Below, one piece after another: positions 1 through 12,417 of a stretch of DNA of 64,000 nucleotides. The stretch is from Gamarada debralockiae. Taxonomy: Eukaryota > Ascomycota > Leotiomycetes > Helotiales > Hyphodiscaceae. The first letter of the stretch is position 1; the number at the start of each line of letters is the position of its first letter. A model generated the notes under the pieces. It saw only the letters and a program-made list of their open reading frames with translations, made no database searches and was not told the origin of the DNA. Where the stretch lies: NCBI GenBank assembly GCA_002803225.1, contig NXFV01002076.1, positions 143,050 through 207,049 of the forward strand, read 5' to 3'. Made by a program: the position numbers and the translations under genes.

Positions 1-65
1 TGAGAAACTAGCCTTGCAGATGATGAGGTGATTTGAGAGGCGAACGTGAAAAATCTGGGTTGACC

Positions 66-72
66 TGACTCA
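66..72 (+). promoter_or_regulatory. Gcn4/CpcA-type site upstream of the serine gene
   Basis: TGACTCA lies 68 bp upstream of the phosphoglycerate dehydrogenase start codon. This is the consensus bound by Gcn4/CpcA, the bZIP activator of amino-acid biosynthesis genes. That fits the neighbouring gene's role; binding itself is inferred. Confidence 0.5.
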
Positions 73-139
73 CAGAACCAACTATTTAATTTAAACAAAC
101 AGATACAGCAAACATTTTTCGAAGAACAACAAATCAATC

Positions 140-1820
140 ATGGCCAGCACACCAGCAAAAGATATAGCCATCTCACTGGACAGACCTGACAGAGCTGTTC
201 GCAGTCTCAGCGTCTCTACCTCTCCTAGCGCCACCTTCCATTCCCCGCCAAACAGCTTTGGTGGGCAACTCACAAGAACCACAACCCGCCCAAAGCAATT
301 GAAGCCTTTCGACAAGACAGATATGAAAATCCTGCTCTTGGAAAATGTCAACCAGAGCGGCAAAGAAATCCTTTCGGGCCAAAACTATCAGGTCGAATCC
401 TTGAAGACTTCTCTTCCAGAGGATCAATTGATTGAGAAGATCAGGTGGGGCAATTTCTTTGTTCATAGTCTCGAAGCCATGAAGACAACCAGCTAATTGA
501 GGCACATGTAGGGATGTCCACGTTATTGGAATCCGATCAAAGACGAAGCTCAGCGAAAGAGTCCTCCGCGAGGCAAAGAATTTGATTGTGGTGGGGTGCT
601 TCTGTATCGGAACCAACCAGGTCGACCTCGAATACGCGGCGAGGCACGGAATTGCAGTCTTCAACTCTCCCTTCGCGAACTCAAGAAGCGTTGCAGAGTT
701 GGTCATCGCCGAAATCATTGCCCTGGCCCGTCAACTTGGAGATCGATCAAATGAGCTGCACAGAGGTACCTGGAATAAAGTCAGCGCAAGATGCTGGGAA
801 ATTCGAGGTAAGACACTTGGTATAATTGGTTATGGCCATATCGGGTCACAATTGTCTGTCCTCGCAGAGGCTATGGGCATGTCAGTCATCTATTATGATG
901 TTGTCAATCTCATGGCAATGGGTACCGCAAGACAGGTCCCTACTCTCGAATCGCTGCTCAACAGCGCCGACTTCGTCACATGCCATGTTCCTGAGCTTCC
1001 GGAGACCAAAAACATGATCGGCGCAGCCCAATTCGAGCAGATGAAGGACGGAAGCTACTTGATCAATGCTAGTCGTGGAAGTGTCATTGACATTCCAGCT
1101 CTTATCAACGCTTCACGCAGTGGTAAGATTAGCGGTGCCGCTCTGGACGTGTATCCAGCCGAGCCAGGCGGAAACGGTGACTACTTCACAAACAGCTTGA
1201 ATCACTGGGCAGAAGATCTCCGCAGCCTCAAGAACATCATTCTTACACCTCATATCGGTGGCAGTACGGAAGAGGCGCAGAGTGCTATTGGTGTGGAAGG
1301 CAAGTCAAACTCCAATTATCAAGTCTGAGTGCGTCTAACGGCTATCCAGTTGGCAACGCTCTGGTCAGATATATCAATTCTGGTGTTACGCTTGGATCCG
1401 TCAATCTGCCAGAAGTCACTCTTCGTTCACTCACTCTCGAAGAGCGCAACCACGCCCGTGTCATCTTCATCCATCACAATGTGCCTGGTGTGCTGAGAAA
1501 AGGTATAACCGTCTGCTGTGGGTGTTATAACTTTGCTGACTTTGAACCAGTCAACGAGATTCTCGGTGACCACAACGTTGACAAGCAAATTACTGATAAC
1601 AAGGGAGATGTAAGAATCAAATCTTCTTCATTCAAGTATTGGTCTGTTGACACCCATAGGTCGCGTATCTCATGGCAGATATCAGCAATGTTCATGCCAG
1701 CGAAATCAAGGAGATCTTTGATAGCCTGGAGTCCTTAAGCTGTAAGTACATCTGAACCTTCACCGCCGGGAGTCAAGCTAATACGAAGAAGCTCGCATTT
1801 TGACGCGTGTTCTGTATTGA
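140..1820 (+). CDS. SER33: D-3-phosphoglycerate dehydrogenase
   Basis: Catalyses the first step of serine synthesis in the cytosol, oxidising 3-phosphoglycerate to 3-phosphohydroxypyruvate with NAD. Six exons (140-444, 512-1299, 1350-1502, 1551-1609, 1660-1741, 1792-1820) join to 471 codons, matching the roughly 470 residues of yeast Ser3/Ser33. Visible features are the Rossmann motif GYGHIGSQ near residue 210, the family signature NASRGSVID, HIGGSTEEAQ with the catalytic His, and a C-terminal ACT regulatory domain (HNVPGVLR, GDHNVDKQ) ending RILTRVLY. The second intron (1300-1349) has a GC donor (GCAAGT) and an AG acceptor; the others are GT-AG. The last exon is only 29 nt. A Gcn4-type site upstream suggests cross-pathway control. 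Family and frame are very secure. Confidence 0.96.
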
Positions 1821-2948
1821 TTTCATTGACTTGGGAAAAGGAAAAGAACTTGCATTTGGGAGGTTTTGCATTCAACAGGAGTGAGGAGCGGCGTCATATT
1901 TCGGATTCCATGAATGCCTTCAACACAAGCAACAAATGGATAGAGAAACCATAGAGATGCTTTTATTGATGTTGTTATGCTTTGAGTACCGTCTGAACAT
2001 TTGTCTCGAAACAATAAGTCCATAAACTCCCGGATCCCCAATCCCTATCCCAGCTTGCGAGAGAGGTGTTGCACGGTTCACTTGGCCCACAGGCCCTAGA
2101 CCATGTTAGTGGGCAGATGACTACCCATTGAAGAGGAAGCAGATATTAATCACGAAGCTCCATAAATTGGCTGAGGCAACCTCGTTCAAAAAAGCGTGCT
2201 CTTGTTACTTACAGACCAGAAGGACCTTAAGACTCGGCAGAACTTGTTGATTCGGATAAGTTGCAGGACCCTTCAAGGCCCTAAGTCAAAAACTCTCGAT
2301 CATAGCATGTTTAGGTAATAGGCATCGCTTCCAATATAACATAAACTGAGAGCTCGTGATACTTCTAGCTTTGACATTCAACGCCACAGTTTGCACGTGA
2401 ATGTTGAAACATTTTTACTTGAGGCGGTGAGCGCCAATTTTGAATGGTTGAGAAGGGGTAAGTACCGATGAGTACGAAATCATTGGTAACGGCGCGGATA
2501 CAATCGTCCTGAGCAAGAGATACGTGTATAAATCGCCAAATCGGGATCAACCTTTCTCTCATAATGATATCCAAAAAAAACATTAATTGATGTTGATACA
2601 ACATCAAGATGTGATGAGAAGGCAAGCCTAAGAATAGGGGGCAAAGGGGCTAGCTGGGCACCCTTAAACGAAGATTTTAGCGTCCTCAGAAGCACGACCC
2701 CTGCGTCAACGCGACATTCAGCAGCGTGGAAATCTCCCTGTTTCTAGGAATTTTGCAGTTGATAACCACGACGAACAGGACGCCTTCTGCAGAGGCCCAT
2801 CTTCACCACTTCAACATTCGCTTCACTGCTTCATCCCCTTTCACAATCTTGTTCATGCAGGGTGAACCTGCAACTCTCGCTTTCCGATTATTCTGCGAGT
2901 TGAAGGACGTTGAGAACAACGCCATAAGCACCCGTCGAGACAGCCTCG
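1821..2948. other. Intergenic, no gene seen
   Basis: About 1.1 kb between the serine gene and myosin V. Only short unsupported reading frames occur on either strand. The last 250 bp should contain the promoter and leader of the myosin gene. Confidence 0.6.
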
Positions 2949-5900
2949 ATGGCGCATAATTATGATGTTGGCACGAAAGCATGGCAGCCCGATCCTACGG
3001 AGGGATGGGTGGCATCAGAAGTTATCTCGAAGACCGTAGATGGCGATAAGATCAAACTGGTCTTTGAGCTGGCAAACGGCGAGGTTTGTCTTCAACAGCT
3101 CCAGAAGCTATAAATTGCTTCAAACCCAGGATCTATCAGAGCTGACCTTCAATCTTGCGACAGACTAAGATGGTAGAGACGACACTGGAAGCTTTAGCAG
3201 TGGACAACAATTCAAATCTGCCACCCCTGATGAATCCTACGATGCTCGAAGCTAGCGACGACTTAACGAATCTGTCACATCTCAATGAACCTGCCGGTAT
3301 GGATATCAAGCGCCTGCTTCAAATACAATGCTGATAAATCTCCAAAGTTCTACAAGCCATCCGGTTACGGTATTCTCAGAAAGAAATATATACATACTCC
3401 GGCATTGTCCTAATAGCCACGAACCCCTTCGCTCGAGTCGATTCCTTATATGTCCCTGGAATGGTTCAAGTATATGCAGGGAAGCAAAGGGCAACGCAAG
3501 CACCGCATCTTTTTGCCATTGCTGAGGAAGCCTTTGCGTATGTCCGCTGGCCCAAGTGATGAATACATGCTGACCGAGGTTAGTGACATGCTACGGAGTG
3601 GAAAGAACCAAACAATCGTGGTGTCAGGTGAATCCGGAGCTGGGAAAACTGTCAGCGCTAAGTATATAATGCGATATTTTGCTACGAGAGAATCCCCAGA
3701 TCAACCAGGATCAAAAATGAAACGAGGGGCGGAGGCGATGAGTGAGACCGAGGAGCAGATTCTTGCTACCAATCCTATCATGGAAGCATTCGGAAATGCA
3801 AAAACGACACGAAACGATAACTCCTCCCGATTCGGAAAATACATTGAGATCATGTTCGATGAGAAGACGAATATCATTGGGGCGAAGATCCGGACATATC
3901 TGTTGGAACGGTCAAGGCTCGTCTTCCAGCCTTTGAAGGAGCGTAATTATCATATTTTCTACCAGCTCGTGGCAGGAGCATCTGAGAGCGAACGCCAGGA
4001 GCTGGACTTATTGCCAGTGGATCAGTTCGACTACTTAAACCAAGGGAGTTCTCCGATTATTGACGGGGTGGACGACAAGGCGGAATTTGAGTCACTGAAG
4101 AAATCATTAACAACGATTGGTGTCGATAGCAGTCAGCAGTCGGAGATCTTCAAACTACTGGCTGCTCTGCTCCATCTCGGAAATGTTAAGATTACCGCAT
4201 CGAGAACTGATTCCGTCCTGGCCGCCACAGAACCTAACTTGGAGAAAGCCACTGCGATGCTTGGTGTGGATCCTGTGGAATTCGCGAAATGGACGGTCAA
4301 GAAACAGTTGATCACAAGAGGGGAGAAAATCACCTCAAATTTGACACAAGCCCAGGCCATTGTTGTCCGAGATTCCGTTGCCAAGTTCGTCTATTCAAGT
4401 TTGTTCGACTGGTTGGTGGAGAACATCAATCACGCTCTTGCGACAGATGAGGTTATTAGCCGGGTGAAGTCTTTCATCGGTGTCCTGGATATCTACGGAT
4501 TTGAGCATTTTGCTAAGAACTCCTTCGAGCAATTTTGTATCAACTATGCCAACGAGAAACTGCAACAGGAGTTCAATGCCCACGTATTCAAGCTAGAACA
4601 AGAGGAATATCTAAAAGAGCAAATCGACTGGACTTTTATCGACTTCTCGGACAACCAACCCTGTATAGATCTGATCGAAGGAAAGCTCGGTATTTTGTCA
4701 TTGCTGGACGAGGAGTCCAGACTGCCAATGGGATCCGACGAACAGTTCGTTACGAAGTTGCACCACAACTACGCTGCGGATAAGAACAAATTCTACAAGA
4801 AACCTCGTTTTGGAAAGTCAGCATTCACGGTCTGCCATTATGCCATTGATGTCACATACGAATCTGATGGCTTTATCGACAAGAATCGTGACACGGTCCC
4901 GGATGAGCACATGGCCGTTTTGAGAGCTTCATCGAATAAGTTCTTGGGATCAGTTCTTGATGCTGCATCTGCTGTGAGAGAGAAGGATACCGCCTCTGCC
5001 ACTTCCGCGGCCGTGAAACCTGCAGGCGGCCGCCGAATTGGTGTTGCCGTAAATCGAAAACCTACGCTTGGTGGCATCTTCAAATCTTCTTTGATCGAGC
5101 TCATGCATACTATCAACAATACGGATGTCCACTACATTCGATGCATTAAGCCAAACGAAAGCAAGGAATCATGGGTTTTCGAAGGACCTATGGTTTTGAG
5201 CCAACTTCGAGCTTGCGGTGTTCTCGAGACAGTCAGGATCAGTTGTGCTGGATATCCAACAAGATGGACATACGAAGAATTCGCTCTGCGATATTACATG
5301 TTGGTGCCTTCATCGTCATGGACCTCGGAAATCCGGGATATGGCGAACAAGATTCTCACCAAAGCACTTGGAGCCAGCAAAGGCTCCGGTCTTGACAAGT
5401 ATCAGCTTGGTCTGACGAAGATCTTCTTCCGTGCTGGCATGTTGGCCTTCTTAGAAAACCTTCGGACGGACCGGTTGAACGACTGCGCAATCATGATCCA
5501 GAAGAACCTGAAGGCCAAGTACTACCGCCGCAAGTATCTGGAGGCCCGAAATGCCATCTTGCTCTTCCAGTCGTTGACAAGAGGTCATTTGGCACGGAAA
5601 CATGCTCAAGAAACTCGGAGGATCAAAGCCGCGACCACTATCCAAAGAGTCTGGCGTGGCCAGAAGCAACGGAAGAGCTTCAACGCGATTCGGAACAATG
5701 TTATTCTCGCACAAGCTGCGGCAAAGGGCTTCTTGCGCAGACGGGAGATTATGGATACTCGACTTGGAAATGCCGCGGTAATGATTCAACGAACATGGAG
5801 ATCAAGAAGAGCGATGAAAAGCTGGAGACAGTACCGGAAGAAGGTGGTCATCATCCAGAGCTTGTGGAGAGGAAAGCAAGCTCGTCGTGGATACAAGAAG

Positions 5901-8019
5901 ATTCGTGAGGAGGCACGTGATCTCAAGCAGATCTCCTACAAGCTGGAGAACAAAGTTGTCGAGCTCACGCAGTCTCTTGGTTCGATGAAGAGGGAGAACA
6001 AGGCTTTGATCGGTCAGGTAGAGAATTACGAAAACCAGATCAAGTCATGGAAGACCCGCCATAATGCGCTGGAGACTCGCACCAACGAGTTACAAGGCGA
6101 GGCCAACCGAGCGGGCATTACCGCAGCTCGTCTGTCCGCAATGGAAGATGAAATGAAGAAGCTGCAACAGAACTTTGATGATTCTGTCGCCAACATCAAA
6201 CGTATGCAGGATGAAGAGAAGACGCTCCGCGAATCTTTGAGAGCGTCAACTCTCGAAATTGAAGATGCGAAGAAGGCAAGCCAGGCTCGAGATAGCGAGA
6301 ACATGTCCCTCAAACAGCAGCTCGCTGATTTGCAGGATCAGCTCGAGCTTGCGAAACGTGCTGTGCCAATCATGCCGACAAATGGCGAGCTCACAAATGG
6401 AGCTACTGTCCAACCTCCTCAAAATGGTCTCATCAACTTGGTATCGTCGAAGAAGCCAAAGCGACGAAGCGCAGGTGCCGAGCCTCGCGAGTTCGACAGA
6501 TTCAGCGCAGCCTACAACCCTCGGCCTGTGTCCATGGCCGTTACTGGAAGTCAGCTTCACCGCCAAAATCTTTCCGGTTCTACATTCATGCCAGGCGTCG
6601 ATAATATTGAGTTCGAGCTTGAGAACCTTCTTGCAGATGAGGATGGCTTGAACGACGAGGTCACCATGGGATTGATCCGCAATCTCAAGATTCCAGCACC
6701 GATGACCACACCACCTCCCACCGATAAGGAAGTTCTCTTCCCGTCATACTTGATCAATCTCGTCACATCTGAGATGTGGAACAATGGATTTGTGAAGGAA
6801 TCAGAAAGGTTCCTTGCCAATGTCATGCAATCGATTCAACAAGAGGTCATGAACCACGATGGAGACGAAGCTATCAACCCAGGTGCTTTCTGGCTATCAA
6901 ACGTTCACGAGATGCTATCTTTCGTTTTCCTCGCTGAAGACTGGTATGAGGCTCAAAAGACCGACAACTACGAGTACGATCGCCTACTTGAGATTGTAAA
7001 GCACGACCTTGAAAGCTTGGAGTTCAATATCTACCACACCTGGATGAAGGTTCTCAAGAAGAAGCTCCAGAAGATGATCATTCCCGCCATCATCGAGTCC
7101 CAATCTCTTCCAGGATTTGTGACCAACGAGAGCAACAGATTCCTTGGCAAGCTTCTTCAGACCAACTCTGCGCCAGCTTACAGCATGGACAACTTGTTGA
7201 GTCTCCTCAACAACGTGTTCAAGGCAATGAAGGCATACTATCTTGAGGATTCAATCATCACCCAGACGGTGACCGAGCTGCTCAGATTGGTTGGTGTCAC
7301 TGCCTTCAACGACCTGTTGATGCGCAGAAACTTCCTTTCGTGGAAGCGTGGCCTCCAAATTAACTACAATATCACTCGTATCGAAGAGTGGTGCAAGAGC
7401 CACGACATGCCAGAGGGTACGCTGCAACTCGAGCATCTTATGGTAAGTAATCCTTTCTTCGTTTGCATGGTATACAAATACTGACAATTTCGTAGCAAGC
7501 GACCAAGCTTCTGCAGTTGAAAAAGGCTACTTTGAACGATATCGAGATTATCCAAGATATATGCTGGATGTAAGAACAATTCTCTCCCCATCACCTGAAC
7601 TCTACTGACGACTGCAGGCTCTCCCCCAACCAAATCCAGAAGCTTCTCAACCAGTACCTTGTTGCTGACTATGAGCAACCTATCAATGGCGAGATAATGA
7701 AAGCTGTCGCATCCCGAGTAACAGAGAAGAGCGATGTTCTTCTCCTAACTGCTGTGGACATGGATGACAGCGGACCTTACGAGATCGCGGAGCCTCGCGT
7801 CATCACCGCTCTCGAGACCTACACACCTTCCTGTAAGTACCAAGTCTATGCATAGTCTAAATGAAACCAGTAACTGACAGCAATACAGGGCTCCAAACTC
7901 CTCGCCTGAAGCGTCTTGCAGAGATCGTATCAGCGCAAGCCATTGCGCAACAAGAGAAGCTCGAGTACCCACAAGACGATTCCAACGACCTCTCCGAAGG
8001 CGAATTGAACGGTGCTTAA
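2949..8019 (+). CDS. MYO2: Class V myosin heavy chain
   Basis: Actin motor that carries secretory vesicles and organelles to hyphal tips. Seven exons (2949-3083, 3164-3296, 3348-3537, 3584-7442, 7496-7569, 7618-7832, 7889-8019) give 1578 codons, the usual size for fungal myosin V (Myo2/MyoE). The SH3-like N-terminus starts MAHNYDVGTKAW. The motor P-loop GESGAGKT is near residues 168-175. Six IQ-type calmodulin-binding repeats follow at about 788-930 (for example TIQRVWRG, IIQSLWRG), then a coiled coil to about 1080 and the C-terminal cargo-binding DIL domain. The tail ends in an acidic stretch, SNDLSEGELNGA. The start was chosen because the N-terminus reads straight into the motor across three short introns. 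No frameshifts are seen over 4.7 kb of coding sequence. Confidence 0.96.
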
Positions 8020-10156
8020 ATCCCTAATCTGAGTCGCCACAATCAGTCCAACGCATATGAGCCAACGACCCCTTCGCTTCTCCTGTACCAATTTCTCTCT
8101 TTCTCTGTGTTTTGAACAAGATCTTCTGCCATTGGCATCCGAGGCCTTTTGTATAATAGGCAGGGATCGTCACGACGAGTCACTGCCTTAATTGTTAGCG
8201 TACATTTTGATGTGAGGGACAATGTCGTTTTTGAAATGGATTGATTGATTGATTCACAATGGAATCATTTGGTGCATCATCTCTGTACAGATTTGCAATC
8301 ATCGGCGTTGAGACTCTTTTTATGGATATGGGATAAGTGAGAGAGAATTTTTCACGTTGTCCTGAGGTGGAGGATTTGGAGGCATGCGCGTAACAGAGAC
8401 ATTAATAATCCGAGGCCGTGTGAATCGAAGCTCTGTTCAATCTATGGATGTTTACTGCTCCGGTGTGAAATGAGAATTCTTCGGCCTTCGAAAACTGGCA
8501 CCCAAGTGGCTCGGTCAAATGACCCGCTCAGTCGCTTTACGCAGGAGGAGAAAATCACCAATGCCAAGGTAGGCCTTTCAAGTTTCAACCCGCAATGATT
8601 GGACTCCAGTGATTCATGCCTACACAGGCCAGTCTGGGGTAGTGGAGTTGCGGAGTTCGACTTCTGCAAATGTCACTGGTGGGGCCATCTACTTTCCTGC
8701 CAACCTTCTCCGAATCCTTCAATTACCTGTCTCAGCTTCCCTGAGCAACACAGCAAATACTCAATCCCATTGATCCGCAAAAACTCAAAATCATGCATCA
8801 TTTCGGAGACTTTCCAACGAGTTGAAAGCTGTAGATGAAATATGAGAAGATTCGGAAGTACGTTAAACCCGAAAGCAGCCTGCCGTTCAGCTCAAAGCAT
8901 CACCCTCTTTATAGCATAAATACTCCTCTGATGTCCAAGATTCTTGGCAAAGCCCCCTTTCTCACTCGGTCATCCCAATTCCCAAAGTCGGGGCTCCACA
9001 TTTATCCTCCACCGCCCAGATGTCAACGAAACCCGCTCAACATATATTTTACCACCATCAGCACCCTGGCCATGGCCCTCCTCGCAGCAACAGCTCTAGG
9101 CTCACCACTCCTGGTGCGTCGTTACTGCGATAGTGTTCTACAATGCTCAATCCGTTGATCCGTCCGTCGTTTGGCCGTATATCACAGCTGTTGCTTGCTG
9201 GCACCGTTTCTCCCGCAGTGTACGATACTTAAAGGTACTGATGTCAAAAGTCCTGCAATCCGGAAACTCAGTAGGTGAACTTTGGCTTGCGTTTTCTGGA
9301 AGCTAGAAAATTGTTATGAGATGATGTCTGATGAGAGGTAGTGAATGCGAAAGTATCTATTTCTAAGGGGTGGAAACATCTGGAGGATTGAGAAGTTGGA
9401 GTGGTTGTAGCTTCTTGTGAGGCATGCTTGGAGCTTTCCGCAATCGGACAGAGAACGAAGGGATTTGCTACGTATCTTTTCGCTCGCGAGGAGCGAGGCT
9501 GCAGAGAATGAAAGCACCAAGATTTCCCTGCGACGGAATGAGTTATAACGGTCTCTTCTGAAATTGAAAGGTCATTTCGCCCTGTGCAGACTTCTGCGTT
9601 ATCTTCAACCTCTTCCTACTTTTGAGTAAGTTCGAAGGCATGAGGTCATTATTATCGCAAATCACGACCTTGCGCATCATAGAAAGCATAACCGCAGTGG
9701 TGGAGAAGGTATGGATGGGTACACAAGTCTTTGATTTTGCCTCTATCTCGATCAGTCAAATGTAAATCTGAGAACGCTTAGCCCTGGCAACATTCAAAGA
9801 CGCGTAGCCCCTTTTACAAAAAGCAATCTTCCCAACGCAATTCCTCCGCTCAATTCCTTCAGAAAACATCAGAGTACCCTTAAGTAATCTCAAGTTTCCT
9901 AGCCTAAAGATCGTCAGCATTTGGCGTAAACTTGGACGTGGTGACATGTCGTACCTCTGATATCTGTGTCTTCAACTCAAGCCGTCGTCATGGACCGGAG
10001 CGGGCTGGGACGGGCGACAGTTCCTTTGGAGAACCTGCCAGCATCGACTGCGGGGTGCTTTTTGATCTGCTGCTCGGCACAGGGGCGGGGTGACAGATGC
10101 TGATTTGACGGGACAACTGGAGTTGGTTCCTCGCTCAATGCGAGGTTATCAAACTG
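8020..10156. other. Intergenic, no convincing gene
   Basis: About 2.1 kb between the convergent myosin and eRF1 genes. At 9073-9114 on the plus strand a short hydrophobic stretch (MALLAATALGSPLL) precedes a GTGCGT donor-like site. It resembles a signal peptide, but no continuing exon was found. The remainder looks non-coding. Confidence 0.5.
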
Positions 10157-11620
10157 TCAATCTGCTCTAAGTTAGCTTGTGGGTCTTGCTTCGCAGACAT
10201 GGAATAGCATACCGTCATAGTACTCATCATCATCATCAACTTCGGCCAACTGTTCAAAGTTGACCTTGTATCGGAGAAGTCCACCAATTCCACCGAATCC
10301 CTTAACGAACTGGTTACCCTCGCTAGAACGGTCTGAGACAAATTCCAGGGTTGCACCGAAGTCCTTGTACTTCTCAGCGATCCATTCAAGGAACGATTCT
10401 TGCATGACTACTTCCATTTCTTGTCCAGTCTCTCTATCCATGAACTGTTCACGGTTGGTAGCCTCTGATTGCTTGTTGGTGTGGAGGATGATCTGGTTTC
10501 CATTGACGTCCTTCAGGACCCACCGGGTAATCTCCAGATTCTCAAAAACGATCAGGGTCTCGACAGCACCAAGCTCGAGAGCCTTGAGGGTATCCTCAAC
10601 ACCGTAGCAAACACGTCCAGAATCTTGACTAATCTCCTCGAAGTACTTTCCGATCAACTTCTTCTCTTGGATGAACTTGACGTTGCTAAGCGTCTCGGAT
10701 GAGAGTTCGATGGCTTGGTTGAAACCGTTCTCACCGCCATAGGATACGTCGACAACTTTGATGACCTTGGTCTGCAGACGGTTGTCAAACAGATCTGATT
10801 GATTGAGGTCGTTCTTGAAATCGGCAGAACCAGCCAAGATAATTCCTGCTACGTTGACCTTGTCGGCGGTAATGAAGTTTTGGACAGCCAATTCAGCAAC
10901 CTTACGGACGTAATTGTGACGTTTCTCTTCGCGGAGACGGGCGAAACGAAGAGCAGATTGTCCTCCGCGGCCGTGCTTCTTGGGAAGATCGACGGAGAAC
11001 TTGTGAACAACGTCGCGCGTGTTGCCACTCAATGTTCCGAAGAGAGCTCCGTTACCGTCCATGATGATAAAACCAAATTTCTGATCCGACTCCAAAAGCT
11101 CAGACAGTGCCTCAGTATGAAATTTGTTGTCGCAAAGGTAGAGGGAGGTATTGATCGGCTTGAAGGGCTCGAAATCGATATTGACCTTCCTTTCCTTGCC
11201 TTCGGATGTCAAGATTTCACCACAGTAGACAACCAAGCCGTTCGTTGGGACTTTGTTGTAGAGTTTCAATCGTTGCTGGGTGGATGTAATCGCAGAGAGG
11301 ACGGATTGACGGTTGACACGGGACTTGATGTTCGATGCGGTACCCTGTATGTGTCGTCAGTAACTTATCCTTCGGGGAGAGTGGGGAGAGAGCGCACGTA
11401 TTCTTCTGCCAACATCTTGGCAGCTCGCGAGACTTGGTCCTTCGGCGCTGCAGACACTGTTAGAGAGGCTCGCGCGCAAATATCTGTGGCAGCACTCACG
11501 AATGATCAAAGAAATCATAGAGGTTCCATTTCCTCGAGCCGCTTCCAAACTTTTGATCAGTTTCTTCACCTTCCAGATCTCGATGTTCTTCTCCGCCTCG
11601 CTGGCTTGGGCATCGCTCAT
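10157..11620 (-). CDS. SUP45: Peptide chain release factor eRF1
   Basis: Recognises all three stop codons in the ribosomal A site and triggers peptide release with eRF3. Reading down the minus strand, exons 11620-11500, 11447-11398, 11344-10213 and 10161-10157 give 435 codons, against 437 in human eRF1. The decoding motif TASNIKS is at residues 59-65 and the hydrolysis motif GRGGQ near 182-186. The C-terminal domain ends acidic, [10 protein letters not shown]. The final coding exon is only 5 nt (one Asp completion plus TGA), reached through a 51-bp intron with a GCTAAC branch site. An earlier AG in the same intron would instead add the tail [10 protein letters not shown]. The short form was preferred for AG spacing and because it gives the acidic ending. 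Identity is certain; only the last residues are open. Confidence 0.95.
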
Positions 11621-12417
11621 TTTGACAGGCTTGGACGCTTCAAAATGTAGGTGTCTTGAGGGGATTTCGCGGTAATTGCTTGACTCTGCTGTTCACAGTG
11701 TCAAGAACAATCTTTTATTTCTTTTGTCGGTATATTGTGGTGTGACGTGGAGGTGGAGCAAAAATATAAGAATGGAGGCGAAGCGAGGCAGCGGAGTTAG
11801 GGTTGTGATCACGTGTGTTCTCTTATTAGTTCTTTGCTTCTCACGTTGTCATTACTGCACCTACACAGTCACAAGAATTGAATGATTCAACAGCTTTAGC
11901 ATGATCTTAGTGAATCGAGGTGATCATTCGTCGATGCTAGGTGTTATTCAGCTCTGTGACTCAGCCAGCCAACAAAGAACCAATCTTACAACCTCTTTAA
12001 AGAGCCAAGCCTCCTTGGCAGTGCAGTTGGAACTCGAATGAATGAATGAATATTATGGGAGTCATAGTACTCATATCTGATCAAGTCACTGACCAAACGT
12101 TTTCCCTTCCTGCCTTTTTTACGTATCAGAAAGCTCGAAAATGAGAAATTCAGAATTCGAAACTCTTACTCTCTAGCATTCTTTCTATTTCTAAAAAGAC
12201 TCTCATGGTTCTTCTGCGTCGGGAATAATTATCCAACGGTTAAGCTTGCCATGTTTTTCTTATTCTCTTTATGTGTGTATCACCCGATGGTATTATAATT
12301 CAATATTCGTACTGTAAAGACTGTTTTATTTCCATTTGTCCTAGATTGAGCCTAGAATAGAAATGGTATACACCTACCTAGAATTCCCTCTCCAGCGAGA
12401 CTTATCCCCCTCCATCC
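11621..12417. other. Intergenic, eRF1 upstream region
   Basis: The first few hundred bases are the likely promoter of the minus-strand eRF1 gene. Further on the sequence is AT-rich with a short GAATGAATGAATGAAT run near 12036. No gene was recognised. Confidence 0.5.

Noticed and set aside
8835..9158. 107-codon frame with signal-peptide-like stretch
   Set aside because: The hydrophobic part is near the end of the frame and no second exon or mature domain could be found.
10799..11650. 283-codon open frame antisense to eRF1
   Set aside because: It is a shadow of the highly conserved eRF1 exons on the other strand; no motif of its own.
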